Assembly: GCA_903813345.2 (NCBI GenBank)
Contig: CAIIXF020000008.1
Location: 11,809,278 to 11,869,277 of the forward strand
DNA from: Owenia fusiformis
Lineage: Eukaryota; Annelida; Polychaeta; Sabellida; Oweniidae
Length of the DNA stretch: 60,000 nucleotides
Direction: 5' to 3'
The translations under genes and the position numbers were made by a program. The notes under the pieces are model-generated. The model saw nothing but the letters and a program-made list of their open reading frames with translations. It did no database searches and was not told the origin of the DNA. This document shows positions 36,603 to 49,226 of the stretch, piece after piece; the first letter of the stretch is position 1, and the number at the start of each line of letters is the position of its first letter.

Positions 36603-36845
36603 TATTTATAAACCAGTAAATGAATATAAGTGATCCCAAAATCTAAAAGTCGTTGCAAATATAAATCATGGCTCAAAAGGAGTTTTTCTTCACCATAGAT
36701 AAACTAATAGCAAACAGACTCCACATTTAAAGCAAAAACTGTAGTTACAAAAAATTTCAAAAGTAATTCCAGAGAAATTGAAAATATAGAACATTATTTC
36801 AAGTCACATTTTCAAAAATGTCTCAAATAGTTTTTCAAGTCACAA

Positions 36846-37177
36846 ACACTCTTAAAAATTATTACTTGGATTTCCTTATATTGAGAAATTGTACTACTCA
36901 TTTTAAGTCAAAAATTACTTAAATAATCTTGAACTACTGAATAATTTTTAAGTAATTCATTTATGGTGAATTTACTAATGCAAGGAGAGAAATTGAAATA
37001 CTTACTGTAGTAATTGTAATACTCATTTACATAATTAAGCAATTAAAAAACTCAAAATGACAATATTAGTTAAACCTAAGTAAAATGAAGTAAAACTAAG
37101 TATTTAACTTTAAGTAATTTTTATACTTGGGAAATACGAGTTCTTGGGAAATACTCAAGTAATTAATTTTAAGAGTG
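36846..37177. repeat. AT-rich inverted-repeat element
   Basis: CACTCTTAAAAATTATTACT at the left is answered by AAGTAATTAATTTTAAGAGTG at the right, and several AAGTAATT/AATTACTT words lie between. Probably a MITE; the ends are short. Confidence 0.55.
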
Positions 37178-38169
37178 AAGTATTGGGAACTTTACACTAA
37201 TAGTCTAGAAGAAAGCCATGAGTGGGTTGTTTTGGAGTATATACCAATTAATTAAATGTTTTATTGCATAATATGTTTGTCTGATGTGTTCTGATGAAGA
37301 TTTGACAAATATGCATGTGACCTTGAGTTTTTTTTCTGCAAGGTCAGCAGAATTTATTATATGGATTTTACGTATCTCATCAATTTACAACCATTTATTT
37401 GAGCTTGAATGGCCAAAACTTAATGTTTTAACTAAGATGTTAACTTTATTTGAAATATAATATGCTGGTGTCAGCAAAATACTTTCTCAAAATAGCAAAG
37501 CAGTCTTAGCTTTAAATATTGCTAATTGTAACAATAGCAGGAAGCGTCATATTAACAATTGAAATCTTATATGCAAAATATAGATTTATTAGCTAATTAT
37601 CTCATTAGCTATTGGCCCTTCAGAACCTTTAAGGGAGGGGGGAGGTTGTACAAAAGGCCCCCACAGTTAAGTTTTTTCTCTACAACTTTTTAAACAACAA
37701 CATCAGGTAGGATCTTCAAATTCTCAGTAGCTGTAGCTAGAGATATAACAAATGTATTATGGAAAAATCAGCAGAATTGTATGTAGGGTAATTGATTTAT
37801 TATGCTGTAATCATCAGCTCCAAGAGACAAACCCTTATGATATAAACTGAGAATCACTAATTCTACCATATGTGGTGTCTTTAGAATAAAATTGCACAAT
37901 CTTACATCATCATAGTTGTTAAAGCTATAATACCATAGTAGATAATTGAATGAAGTATATTTGGGGAAAGTTTGAACATCCTAGCTTTACTAATAAAGAT
38001 TCTACAAATGGGGAGATAGTTTGTGGGATATGGCATCTGCCAGGTCCATTGTTCTATTTGCATGTAGCAGAAATGAAGGCACTAAAAACTAAATGCATGA
38101 ATCCTACCAGTATAAGGTAGTTAGTTTAGTCAATTATAAGAAAAATGCATTTGACAAACAAACTACCTA

Positions 38170-38657
38170 ACGTTGTTTACCACTGGTGATCCACTCGATT
38201 ACGCTGATTATCGAAACGGTTCGTTTCGGTAACAAAATGTCGGAACATCGAAGGTACGATTTTTCTTTTTTCCTTATTTCACAAGTTGTAGGCAGAATTC
38301 CCACGGCAGTTTTATCACAAACGTATATCAGTATCATATGTTTAGGAAAATGTACATATTTGCGAACACATAGGCCTAGTTCACAAGACAACAAAATCGT
38401 CGATTTAATTCCTCACTTACATGAACGGTTTTTGAAAAACAGTTAAGATCTGCATTTTTAACCCATACCGTTTGTGTAACTTAAGTGAGGAATTAAATTG
38501 ACGATTCTGTTGTGTTCTGAGCTATTTTTTCGCAAACATGTGCATTTTCTATGTTTGTAAGAATAAATGTCGTTGGGATTCTACCTACAACGCGTGAAAT
38601 AAGGAAAAAAGAAAAATCGGTAACCAGCATAATCGAGCGGATCACCAGTGTTTACGC
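38170..38657. repeat. Imperfect palindrome of about 490 bp
   Basis: Arms of about 240 bp pair along their whole length: ACTGGTGATCCACTCGATTA with TAATCGAGCGGATCACCAGT, TTTTTCCTTATTTCAC with GTGAAATAAGGAAAAA, and AATCGTCGATTTAATTCCTC with GAGGAATTAAATTGACGATT near the centre (about 38420-38480). There is almost no spacer. It would fold into one long hairpin, so it is a MITE or a recent inverted duplication. Confidence 0.85.
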
Positions 38658-39191
38658 AGTCTTGTGAACATATTCACATTTCCAGATAAATCGTTTCAGG
38701 CTTCGTTTCAAATTTCCAGATATGCTTGTTGTCGAGGCAGAGAATTTCGGAAACGAGCCAATGCGCACATAACGTCGTGAATGAAATTAAGATTTCCGTA
38801 AAACATGATCTGCTCGTTGACTTCGTTCTGCCCTCAAAATATGAAGAAGTACCAATACTATGATAACATTTTATAAGTAAAATGGATTAATTATTTTTGG
38901 ATATGAAACCTTTGAGTTATAAAGGGACGAGAAGATAAGATATGCTATACCCTTTGCAATCGTTCGACTTCGCTTCTTAAAAGAGAGCTTCATCTTTATA
39001 ACTAGACTCTGTGCGCAGGGTAGATTTGCTGGCGCTCATTGTTCAATTTTTCGGAACATTTAATATACTAGTATCCATATATGTATTGTATTTATCACGG
39101 TTAATAAATAAACTAAAAGGCAGTCTTATTGTTTTTTCATCCAATTGTTTATATCTTGAAGTTTAATTTCTTATCATCATACCAGACCTTA

Positions 39192-40241
39192 CTAAGTTGC
39201 CATAGTAACAGTTTGTGTCATGTTACTCTTGTCTATGTCATCCTCCACATTTTGCCTTGGTTTGTATGCTCCACAGGTCATCTTAATCAGTAGATACTTG
39301 GAGAACAATGAATAACCTTTCGTGTAGCTTTTGTTGGTGAGGCCGTAAATGATGAAATTCACTGCACTATTGGTGTGAAACATATGTATGAATATAGCAT
39401 ATAGTTGATATGGAGCTTTATCATTGATATCAAATGTGAGGATTAACGCATAAGGTGCACACAAAATGCAATACACAGTGAACATAATGAACAACATACG
39501 AGCTAATCTGATATCATTGCGTGTACCTTGCTTCTTCTCAGTTTTCTTGCTAAATGCCTGGATTTTCTTCTTGGATTCTCGCACTTTAAGAAAAATCATG
39601 AAATATGCCACAGCAGTTAAACCGACAGGTATGAGAACAGTTACTACGGAAACAAATATAACGTAACTGAAGTTTTTGTGACTGTCCCACATACAAGTGA
39701 ATTCCTTCCGCAGAAACGCGATATCAGTCCATCCTACCCACAGTAAAAAGTTCCCTACAAATCCATAAAACCAGGCAATTGCTATCATTAATGCAACTGA
39801 TTTTTTCGAGTAGATCTTCGAGTACCAGCTGTTTTTACAGATACAGATGAACCTATTGAGACTGATCAGCATGATGTTCCATGCCGATGAAAGGCAACTC
39901 TGTATGCAGATATAGGCGAAAAAAGTACAGAGGCCCTGCGTCTCTACGACAAATCGTTCACCCATTAATGCTCCGACCATCATGAGAGGTTGTAATACAG
40001 AGGTGACCATCAAGTCCGCAATGGCTAAGCTGAGAACAAAGGCATTTGGTAAAGTTCGCATGGATTTCACAACCACAAACGTTCCTATAATGAGAGTATT
40101 TCCTATAGCCCCAATGACAAATAAAAACGCTTCGTAAAACACGTACGGCGTTAGGAATGCAGAATTCTGACGTGTCCTTTCAGATTCGATAAAAGATATG
40201 CCCTTCTCTGGAATTGTTTCATTAACATATAAGGAAGACAT
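39192..40241 (-). CDS. Class A (rhodopsin-like) G-protein-coupled receptor, melatonin-receptor-like
   Basis: Plasma-membrane receptor of 349 residues in a single exon. It has seven hydrophobic segments. Landmarks: an N-glycosylation site at N7, GN at 47-48 (TM1), LAIAD with D76 (TM2), C105 and C183 (the expected TM3 to ECL2 disulphide), NRF at 129-131 where most class A receptors have DRY, CAP at 261-263 in TM6 lacking the usual Trp of CWxP, and NFIIY at 295-299 in place of NPxxY. NR(Y/F) and a CICKNS-like intracellular loop recall melatonin receptors and the invertebrate moody/tre1 group. The third intracellular loop is short and lysine-rich. The ligand is unknown. The ATG is the first in frame and the length is normal. 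Confidence 0.9.
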   Translation of the reverse strand: MSSLYVNETIPEKGISFIESERTRQNSAFLTPYVFYEAFLFVIGAIGNTLIIGTFVVVKSMRTLPNAFVLSLAIADLMVTSVLQPLMMVGALMGERFVVETQGLCTFFAYICIQSCLSSAWNIMLISLNRFICICKNSWYSKIYSKKSVALMIAIAWFYGFVGNFLLWVGWTDIAFLRKEFTCMWDSHKNFSYVIFVSVVTVLIPVGLTAVAYFMIFLKVRESKKKIQAFSKKTEKKQGTRNDIRLARMLFIMFTVYCILCAPYALILTFDINDKAPYQLYAIFIHMFHTNSAVNFIIYGLTNKSYTKGYSLFSKYLLIKMTCGAYKPRQNVEDDIDKSNMTQTVTMAT

Positions 40242-42795
40242 GGTTCCATTAAATTATGAGTACTGAGTTGAGTGTACTGTTAAAATATATTCCAAATAAG
40301 TTCCATTTACGTGTATTTATTCTTTTTCAATATCATATACATAGTCATTCCCGACTGCTTATTTCGGTTTCGCGTACTTGTTGAAGGGATACCGTTAGGG
40401 TATCTGCCGTTATCCTCATATTTGATGTCAATAATAGACGCCAATATAAATAGTTTCCCTGTATAGATTTCGATTTCTGATCGACTTCTGTTAAACATCG
40501 TTTTGAAATCGAAGTGTTTCTGGAGGTATAAAGCTATTTGTCATCTAATTGTTTACTTGATTATTAATGGTTGTCAAAGATTGCAATGTTTTTAAGTTAT
40601 CTTCAATAAGATGAAATCAATTATAATGAAAAGAAGGTCGAAAATCAACATAAAAGACCAAATAAACCAAATGAGGTCACCGACCAAATTGACCCTCAAT
40701 ATCATTTTATAACATGGTTTTATAACATTATTGACAAATCTCGCTTTTAGGTTTTCTAAGTTTTATAACAAGTTTAGATGTCACATTTTCTTTTTTTGTA
40801 CTTTCGGATCATGTAAATATTTGAAACGGACTTTTATAATCTTCAATGTATTTTTTGATCCACTTTCTCTACCATCCTTTTTGCACTTCCAGCTGCCTAA
40901 CTTCGCAATTTATGCATCGCAATGCTTTTTAGAGAGAGAACGTTCAGGAAACCCTTGACACACTTACTGGTTCAAACTTGGCTGTGTGTCCCTTTCCTCC
41001 TCTCAACTGTTCTGTATACCATTCTTTGGTTTTACTCCAGTGCTGCAATTTTTAAATTCAGTTATTGATTATCCCAAAATTGGATAGAATATGGCGGAGC
41101 TCTCTGTTCGTTCGTCTGTAAACCTTAGAATATATAATACAACGCACAAAAACGCGAAGCCTTTCGGAAAATATTGGGTGGTACATGTAGGCCTGGTGAT
41201 TTTTGTTGTTGATTTTCATATCATTTTTAAAGGGTTCCGATAAGCTTCCCGTATATTTGTTAAAATGAAAATCTCCCTTTTATAAATGTGTGACCATCTA
41301 AACTGTACAAATGTTATATAAAAGTTAGAGGTGTTGACACAACGACCTCGAGCCTTTGAACCCTTGAGTATTATTCCGGGATCGAGCCTTTTATACTAAA
41401 TGGTGAGCAACACCAGAAACGAGCGTTCGATCTGCTAAACGATATGCGTCACCCTTTAATGTATTATAACTGATTTAAGCAATTGTAATACAGCTCTTAA
41501 TGGTGACATATTGTTATAGTCTCCATTGTGGATAGCGGTCGGCGGTTGTTGATCTGTAACCAATGGCAGGTCGTGACATTTAGCATGTTAATGCCTTCTT
41601 TTTAATTACGATACTTATTAATTATTAGAGAAAATTAATTGTACATTGAAACTTGCTTCACTGTTGAGATGGCATTTTCTAGTTTTGCTTTAATAAACTT
41701 TGAGTCTATTAATTCTGCAATAACTTGCCATTCAAGAAACTATGGAAACAAGGTTAAATGTACCTTTGAAGAGAATGAATAACACGAGATCGTTTATAGA
41801 AAAAACACTTGGATGATATATTTTTGATAAAAATATTTGAAAATCACGCCACACAACAAGATACATCAAAATTATTATATACAAGGTACAGAATGGGTTT
41901 ATAAATTTTACAATTTCAAAACAAATTATTAAGATTGAAAATAACAGACTACTGTGACATGTACATAATAGGGAGGTATCGTGTTTATAACGCTTTAAGC
42001 TTACGTAATCGCTGCGTTTATATTTTGCCTAAAATTGAGTAGTATTCATATAACTACGGTAAAGGATACGTCGAGATAGAAAAGATAGTTAATAAAAGAT
42101 AACTACATTTTAAAAATTAAGACATACAGTCGATAGAACTCCTATATACAAATCCGCAAGAATGCACAACATAGTCATCTGTACATAATCGCAGCCTTTT
42201 GATATTTTAGGAAATGCTACCACAAAGAGCTCAAATGTTTTTTAACATTTTCCTCGCTCGTATTTGTGTTTTTCGCAATATGAATTTTGGTTCGTATCTA
42301 TTTTCTGAGGTAAATATTCAGAACTGTATCAAATCAGGTGAGATACATTTCGTATACCCATATATTTGCATTTGATTTTTGCCACAACCTTGGAAGGGAA
42401 CTTTCAACAGAAACCTAATTGGTCATTTGAAAGAAATTGGCGGATAGGTAAATCGCTCAAATAACTGTTCAAATGAAACCATGAAGTTTCTTGGAAGCTC
42501 GAGATGAAAAATAATAATATGTGCTATTATGTACAGATTTGTTTTCGATGAATTATTGAAATATTAAATTGCATTGTGAATCTGAATCTTCATGATGTAT
42601 ACTCAAAGTACAATATAACATGAGGTTAAACTACACGTGGAATTAGAAATAAGATGAAATTAGGTCCCTGGAAAGAAAGGGAACAGTTATCCATGCTAGT
42701 CATCATATTGCAGCACCTACACGTTCAAGTTTTCTTTAAAAACGTGTAGCTATATTTCACTATTGTTCACGCTCCGTTCTTTAACATAACGTCGT
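40242..42795. other. Intergenic region between the GPCR and the Ig gene
   Basis: I see no coding exon. It holds the upstream region of the GPCR gene, one dispersed repeat (41500-41601) and the 3' UTR of the Ig gene at its right end. Confidence 0.55.
41500..41601. repeat. Dispersed CAAATGGCAGGTGGTGACATT repeat, copy 5
   Basis: GTGACATATTGTTATAGTCT is followed by GGATAGCGGTCGGCGG, ACCAATGGCAGGTCGTGACA and GCATGTTAATGCCTTC. Confidence 0.7.
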
Positions 42796-45700
42796 CTAGT
42801 TTGCCAATCTAGCCGCCATGAGCGCTATTAGTAAAGTAAAGGTAGACATGATCACTGAGGTAGCAGAGTCGCATGCCCAACTACCATCCCAAGTCCCATC
42901 AGCTTGGCATTCATTTGTAATCTGCGTCTGTTGTAGGGTACAGTTCAATGTGCATGAAGTACCGTAGTACACCTTTGATTGACAATCGGTAGATGTTACG
43001 TTGGGCACTGTTTCAGCCATCATACAGGATGCAGCTGTAAAACACCATGCACGAGGGTTGATCCAAAAGTTCTGCACCGTTTGCTAATTAATACTTTACA
43101 AACGGTGCAGAATTTTTGGATCAATCCTCGCATATTGCAAATTGAAGATATGCTCATGGAAAGTTTTTGTTACATCTTTTATTCTTTTTGTGAATTATAT
43201 TCTAAACATCTAGGACATTAGGCTACATTAGGCTGGATTAAAGTAACTCGAGTTATAGTCTCATCCAAAATGATTCGTTTGATATAGATACACCTTCAAT
43301 TTCAGCTATGAATTAAAACTCAAACATCTGCAACATCGGAGACATTTCAAGAAAATGCATGGTATCTTAAACGAATGATGAGACTAACTTAAACATTTTT
43401 ATTTTAACTTAAGCACGATATTCACCATTGATGAAAGTATGCTACCTCAATTGAGATTTTACATTGCATTCTTCCCATACAAATAGTTTCATTCCCGTTT
43501 GATTTCGTTTGCACTGCCAAAAATGATTTTTGAGTCAGTCTCATCCTTGCTTCAATAACTTACATGTGAGATTATATCTCCTAAACAAGGGGTCCTTGCC
43601 TCGAACTTCTGTCATACATTCGTACAGACCAATGGCTCTCTCATCTGAAATAAAAAAAATTACAACACTAGAAATAGTGTAATCGTGGTATAATCAATTT
43701 CAAGCGTTTCGAACGCTGTTTCGAGTGCCATTTACCAACGCCGGGATTTAGCTGCTTTATACTAGCCGATTTTCCCCGATACTCAATACCCAGATTATAT
43801 ACTTACCGACATTTTGAATCATGAGTTCTGTTCCATTTTCCTTGTATGTTTCTTCATCGCCGAATGAACTAGTACTGTCTTTGGTCCACGAATATTTGGA
43901 ATACCTGTCTTTGCCGTCTATACATTTCAAAGTGATCATTTGTTCTTGCATGCGCAAACGTATGTTTTCGTAGAGTGTAGGAACGGGACCACTTCCCACA
44001 CCAGGGGGCGCTGATTCAACACCCTCTGTAACAAAATAATTCACATTTTCAATCAACGACACAGTGCTATACATACATATTTAATGATCATAATTGTATT
44101 GTTTAAAATATGTTTATGTTTCATAATGGTAGAAAAAGGAAAAACTTACGTGCATATCCAATTCGTACTGTGACGTCATCATTTTCTCTGCTGTTCGATC
44201 TGCTTGAACAGTAGTACGTTCCGCTATCATCTTCAGTTGCATCCTCCTTAGTGAGCAATGATACCGTCTTACTGCCTTGATAAGACTCTGCGATGATGTA
44301 TCCGTCCACGCCGTCCTCCAGTTGATCGTCTTCTTTGTACCAAACAATTGAGTCACTCGATTGGCACTCGAGGGTAAATGACTCACCAGGCATAGATGTG
44401 AATGGACTAGGTTGTTTTATGTTAACGGCTCCTAAATAAAAATACATTGGGATAAAAGAACTGACACGTACAAGGCTATCACAAATCTTTTTTTAGAAAT
44501 ATGAATCTTTAGTTTAATAATGAATTTGTATGCATATGTGATTTAAACTTACCTGGTGCCTCAACTTTAACTTCTACAGAATCACCTCCAAATGGATCCT
44601 CTTCATCTTGACATTTGTACTGTCCACCAAATCTTGCTTCCATATCATCTCTTCTCAGCCAGGACACAGTCTTTCCGTTTTGCTTCAACACTTCAATGTT
44701 CACACCAGGGCCGTCATTTAAAGGCATGCCGTTCACCTTCCAAACAAGATCACACACACTGCATCCTTTGCATTTCAATGAAAGTGCATCACCCTCCTCT
44801 AAGGTGACGTCATCTTCATCCGGTTCAAAGATTTCAACGTCGAAATCTGAAAATAGAATGTCAGGTCTTTCCTATTATTTCACATTATCTGCCATCTGAC
44901 ACAATCATCACCAGGCATTCTTTATAATTCTTTACAATTTGAATTACGTTTTCTGATATAGCTTCACAGCACTATGGCCGACACGGATGGAATTATATCT
45001 TAGGATTTTTAAAATTGACTGCATATTTTGAATACATACATTCTGTATTAGCCAATTTCATCTTTTAATCAAAAATGTTTCGCCTCTAACAATTTATGTA
45101 TGGCAAATATATGGTATAATGCAGAGCTTCCCTCTATTTGTTATTCATGTAAATTATTAAGACCTCTAGCAAAGGTAAGCCCTATTATGTACTGTAGTTA
45201 GGCCACACCATTAAAATGTACAAGAATGTAAGAGTGACCTTTATTAACCAACCTTTCTATCCAAAATTTCCTTAGTCAATTCCTTATCTTCTTTGCTTTT
45301 TAAGGATTTATGTCTTTGACTACTTTTAGAGTATTTAAAGCCCGATTATCAATTTTTCCATGAAATTTGCTAAGCATATTGTTCGATGTAGAAGCCTAAG
45401 ATTTATGAAACGATCGCTAAGACAAGCTTAGCAGCTGAAAGGCAAAGTTCACCACCGAAATAGTTCGCATAAGAAAAACAGTTAAATATTGTATCCAGAA
45501 CAAACATGGCTAGCCAAAAACATTAATCTTTCTCGGCCTAATGCAAAGCTATTTTCACGCCTCGAAAAGTGTTTTGGATGGTTTTGAAGAAATGGTTGAA
45601 TTTTCAAATTTCCAGCCAATTGTATATTAATATTCCGATTTACCTCACAAAATATTTGATGAATCGAGTTCACATGTAGACTCAGTAATGATTTATCATG

Positions 45701-48700
45701 TTGATCAATGCTGACCCTTTACACAGGTTGGGATCGAAATATTTGTCTGCTATGGTGGAGCATGCTGTTTTTCATGAAAACACTAAGCTTGTTTTCGCTA
45801 ATGCAACTTCCGGCTGTAGGCTACCGGATTAACCTACTATTTTACGACCTAGGCTAAGACAACTTCACAAATAATTTTGTAACTCATATGTTTCGTTATA
45901 CCAAAGACAACTGCAGCTTCACTTTAAAGGAGAGAACGTGTCAATTGGGAAAGGGTTTGACATGGAGTTTAGTTGTAAAAGATGTATAAGGAATCTTCAT
46001 GTATTTTTCATTTGAAACTGCTCCCCCACAACGGACAAAAACATTATAATTTATAACAAAATAAACTACTAGCGTTCTTGGATTTCAAACACAAGTGAAG
46101 GCTACCCGCAAATGATATATCCGTTGCAAGGAGTATGCAATTTTCTTTAGTTTAACGAAATATATGAAATAATTTGTAAAGTTTTCTTAGTGTTTTAATT
46201 TCATGAAAAATAGCATGCTCCATCAAAGTCGACAAATCTTTCGATCCCAACCTGTATTCTCGTACAAGTAAGACAATAACACACACATAATGTCCAAACG
46301 GTGATGCACTTAGTCTACTAAATCTATAGGCCCATCGTGAAGTTAGTAACCTAAAAACCATATGAACATATTACCTTCCTCCCCATCTATGACTGTAACT
46401 TCTATTGTAACATCGTCGAATATGTCAACCTTGTTCATGCATTTGTAATGGCCGCTATCGTCACTAGAAGCATAGCGCTTTGTTAGAGTGCTTTCAGACA
46501 TCTCACGATCCAACTCCTCGGCTAATATTCTATAGTCAGGGTTGTCATTCAGTATCATCCCATTCAGGTACCAGTTGACACCTTCATCCTCCGTATAATA
46601 TTCACAAGTTATTTGGAAAGTGTCACCTGAGTTTACTTCGAGGGAACTACCTGATGGATCCGTTATTCTGACCCCTGTAACATAAACAAAACAATGTTTC
46701 CATGTTATCACGACTTATGTTACTTGACAATGTACTATCACTACTAAATAAAGTTTTACTCTCACTACTTATGCTTCTTATGTAACACGAAATACATTTA
46801 TATCCATGTTATCTCCACTTTATGGAACACGAAATGCACATTGTATCCATATTATCACAACTTTTGAAACACAATACACAAATGTATACATGTTATCACA
46901 ACTTTTGAATCACAATGCCCATTGTATTCATCACAACTTTTGGAACACAATACACATTGTATTCATGTACTTATGTAACGCGAAATATCGCCTTGGGACT
47001 TTACTATCCTTTTTTGCCCCACGACCAAGCAACATTGAACAACACGAAAAACGTACCTTTCCTGTCTTCATGAAAAGATTTTGGAATGTGAAGGAAACCA
47101 TTATATTCAACTCGATAAGCGTATAGGGAGACAATTACTATTTTAAGCGGTCAGTTGGTTGGTCATCACTGCAGACAAGATACAGTGACTATGACATTCT
47201 GATAGAGCAATTCAGTTAAGCATATGCCAAAAAGGTATTGTCAAGCAAAATGGTATACACATCTGAATAACATTCTATGAGTCAAGACCACTCTGAAGAA
47301 TTAAGTAACACATGTCATTTTTTTCATATTTAAATGTCCGGTTAGATAAGCAGATAAGTACATTGCGTCAAGACTTATTAGTTCAAGGGCTCGGTTCATC
47401 ACACCCGGTGATGAAAGAAATTTGTGTTTCTATCATTCTGTAAATACCACGATAGCCACGCTATATCAATCATATTTTGAATATAATATCAAGTGATGAA
47501 ATGTGGGTGTTTCACAGCAATGACTACATGTCATCTGAGTTTTCCTCATATGATACGCAGTACCATCCCAGATCAGCGTAACTACAACTCCTACATAGTA
47601 GGCATGGAATCTAGGATGGATATGCCACATTATTAATTACCATCATATGTTTTAGAGATGGAAGGTCATGTCCTGCCTGCTCTGACAGCAGTCATCTGTC
47701 TGCTTTAAGAGTGACGAGACAGCCAAAGGCGTCAGATGGAAACATAAGGAAACGCCAAAATCTTATATTCGACAACCGCAGAGTAAAATATTTGAGGACA
47801 TGGATTAGAAAACCTTATACCCATGAAACATATCAGCAATAGCATCTAGATTAGCCTATATTACTTACTTAGAAATAACATATTTACACCTCCCGACAAA
47901 AATATGGAACCCCCTGAATTGATAGATTTCTTCTGAAAATAAGAAACAGATGCGAAGGAACTTAATTGTATTTTTCAAGAAACCCATCCCCATTGAAATA
48001 ACTCATATTCAAAATAGAATTCAGATTTTTATTTTGTAGATAACAATTTTAAGATAAAAAGTCTCTAACATTGTCCAATTGGAAATCGATGGTATGTATG
48101 CTCACACAGTTTGGCTCACAAGATCACACAATGTAACATAGTTCTGCGTTCCGAAATACCTTGGGTGTTACTGATCGTGTAGCTTGACATAATCTATAAT
48201 TCTAGAATTATTCCAAAATCAATCCAACAAGTAGCCAAAAGTGTGACACTATATAGTTCATAACACACGCCGGGTGAGGTAAGGTTGGATAAAAAGAGAT
48301 GTAGCTATTATCGGTACAATTCTATTTCTGCCCTTACCGGCTTACTGACGTTTCTAGCAGTTGTTTACAGATATATTTGCAGATATAGGGAGAGAAGCTT
48401 GGCTTGACTGGTATTTAATCATTCTGTTCCAGAGGCAATATTTAGTATTAAGGTGATTTATATATAAATATGCACCTATGTAGCTACTTTGCATGAGAGC
48501 ACATATAGCAACATAGAAAACAACAAGATATTTGCTAATAACCTAACTTAATCATATACCTGACATTGCTATGTATTTACCTTTTTATAGCTTTAACCTT
48601 GACCTTTTGGTGTAAACCTGAACTGACAAATATGCATTTCGAATTTCTTCTGTTTTTGATGTCTGAATGATAGTCAAAGGTTAAACCTATGGTATTTATA

Positions 48701-48904
48701 ATATCAATCGTTCTCTTTACAAGTGAAGCAACTTGAGCTGTATAACAGATATAGTTGACTGAGAAATATCATTAACACTTCGACATGCATAATTCATATG
48801 ATTCAAATTTGAAATTTTGGGGAATTACGTAAAAAAGTAATTCACTTACCATAGGAATGTTGAATAAATATAAGAGAAATCAAGGAATATATCCAAAAAG
48901 CCAT
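42796..48904 (-). CDS. Four-Ig-domain, CCP-like surface protein, seven exons
   Basis: Exons on the minus strand: 48904-48850, 46674-46375, 44846-44553, 44431-44150, 44025-43807, 43644-43564 and 43034-42796 (stop TAG). Each intron is GT-AG and every junction has the same phase (one base of the codon before the intron), giving 489 residues. The first exon is a signal peptide, MAFWIYSLISLIFIQHSYG. Four Ig domains follow: C42, W53 and DSGHYKC in domain 1; LKCKGC, LVWKVNG and GGQYKC in 2; LECQSSDSIVWYK and DSGTYYC in 3; and LKCIDGK with IGLYECM in 4, which spans two exons. The last exon encodes a Cys-rich CCP/sushi-like module (YYGTSCTLNC, NECQADGTW, GSWAC) and ends in a hydrophobic tail (STFTLLIALMAARLAN), which suggests a GPI anchor. 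The role may be adhesion or immune recognition; I know no direct orthologue. Confidence 0.9.
43049..43131. mobile_element. 83-bp hairpin MITE beside the last exon of the Ig gene
   Basis: The left arm GCACGAGGGTTGATCCAAAA, GTTCTGCACCGTTTG and the right arm CAAACGGTGCAGAA, TTTTTGGATCAATCCTCGC pair almost perfectly around a 16-base AT loop. The element ends about 15 bp from the splice acceptor of the last exon (43035). Confidence 0.8.
45723..46255. mobile_element. 533-bp inverted-repeat element, family C, copy 2
   Basis: The ends ACAGGTTGGGATCGAAATAT and CTTTCGATCCCAACCTGT are inverted, with GGAGCATGCTGTTTTTCATG inside the left arm and a matching ATGAAAAATAGCATGCTCC in the right arm. It is clearly related to 30611-31294. 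It sits in the intron between the first and second Ig-domain exons. Confidence 0.75.
47324..47378 (+). repeat. 55-bp exact direct repeat, copy 1
   Basis: The segment starts TCATATTTAAATGTCCGGTT and ends CGTCAAGACTTAT, and is identical to 49227-49281. It lies in the first intron of the Ig gene. Confidence 0.9.
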
Positions 48905-48956
48905 TCTAATATCCTTGTGATAAAAATCGACTTGCTTCGCCCAAGTACTCTCCAGT

Positions 48957-48966
48957 ACATATATAA
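48957..48966 (-). promoter_or_regulatory. TATA-like box of the Ig gene
   Basis: On the minus strand it reads GGTTATATATGTA about 55 bp before the start codon at 48904, followed by GTACTGGAGAGTAC, an inverted pair. That spacing would give a 5' UTR of about 25-30 bases. A second TATAAATATAT-like word near 49060-49072, also next to GTTGGTTATATAT, is an alternative. Confidence 0.4.
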
Positions 48967-49226
48967 CCAACGCCTCTGGATCTTATTTCAAGTTAGGTTT
49001 TTTGAACTGTCTATACCAACAACAAGCGTGCCTTGAAAATATAGCGCTTGTTTCTGCTATAAATATATAACCAACATTCTGAAGAGTAGCTAAGATTGGT
49101 GGGATCACCGGACCTCCTCCGCAGGGAGGTTTCTCATATGGTAATGATCGACCATGGACTCATCAAATGGCATTCCTTGGAAAGAATCTTAAAAAGATGT
49201 TGAACATACTTTGACAAGTGATTAAA

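Larger units (their letters stand above)
35349..39191. other. Intergenic region between the galactosyltransferase and GPCR genes
   Basis: No coding exon is recognised. It contains nested mariner-type elements (35622-36602), an AT-rich inverted-repeat element (36846-37177) and a large palindrome (38170-38657). The remainder shows nothing I can support. Confidence 0.55.

Noticed and set aside
44592-44899. Two plus-strand ORFs over the Ig gene
   Set aside because: They are antisense shadows of the second Ig-domain exon.
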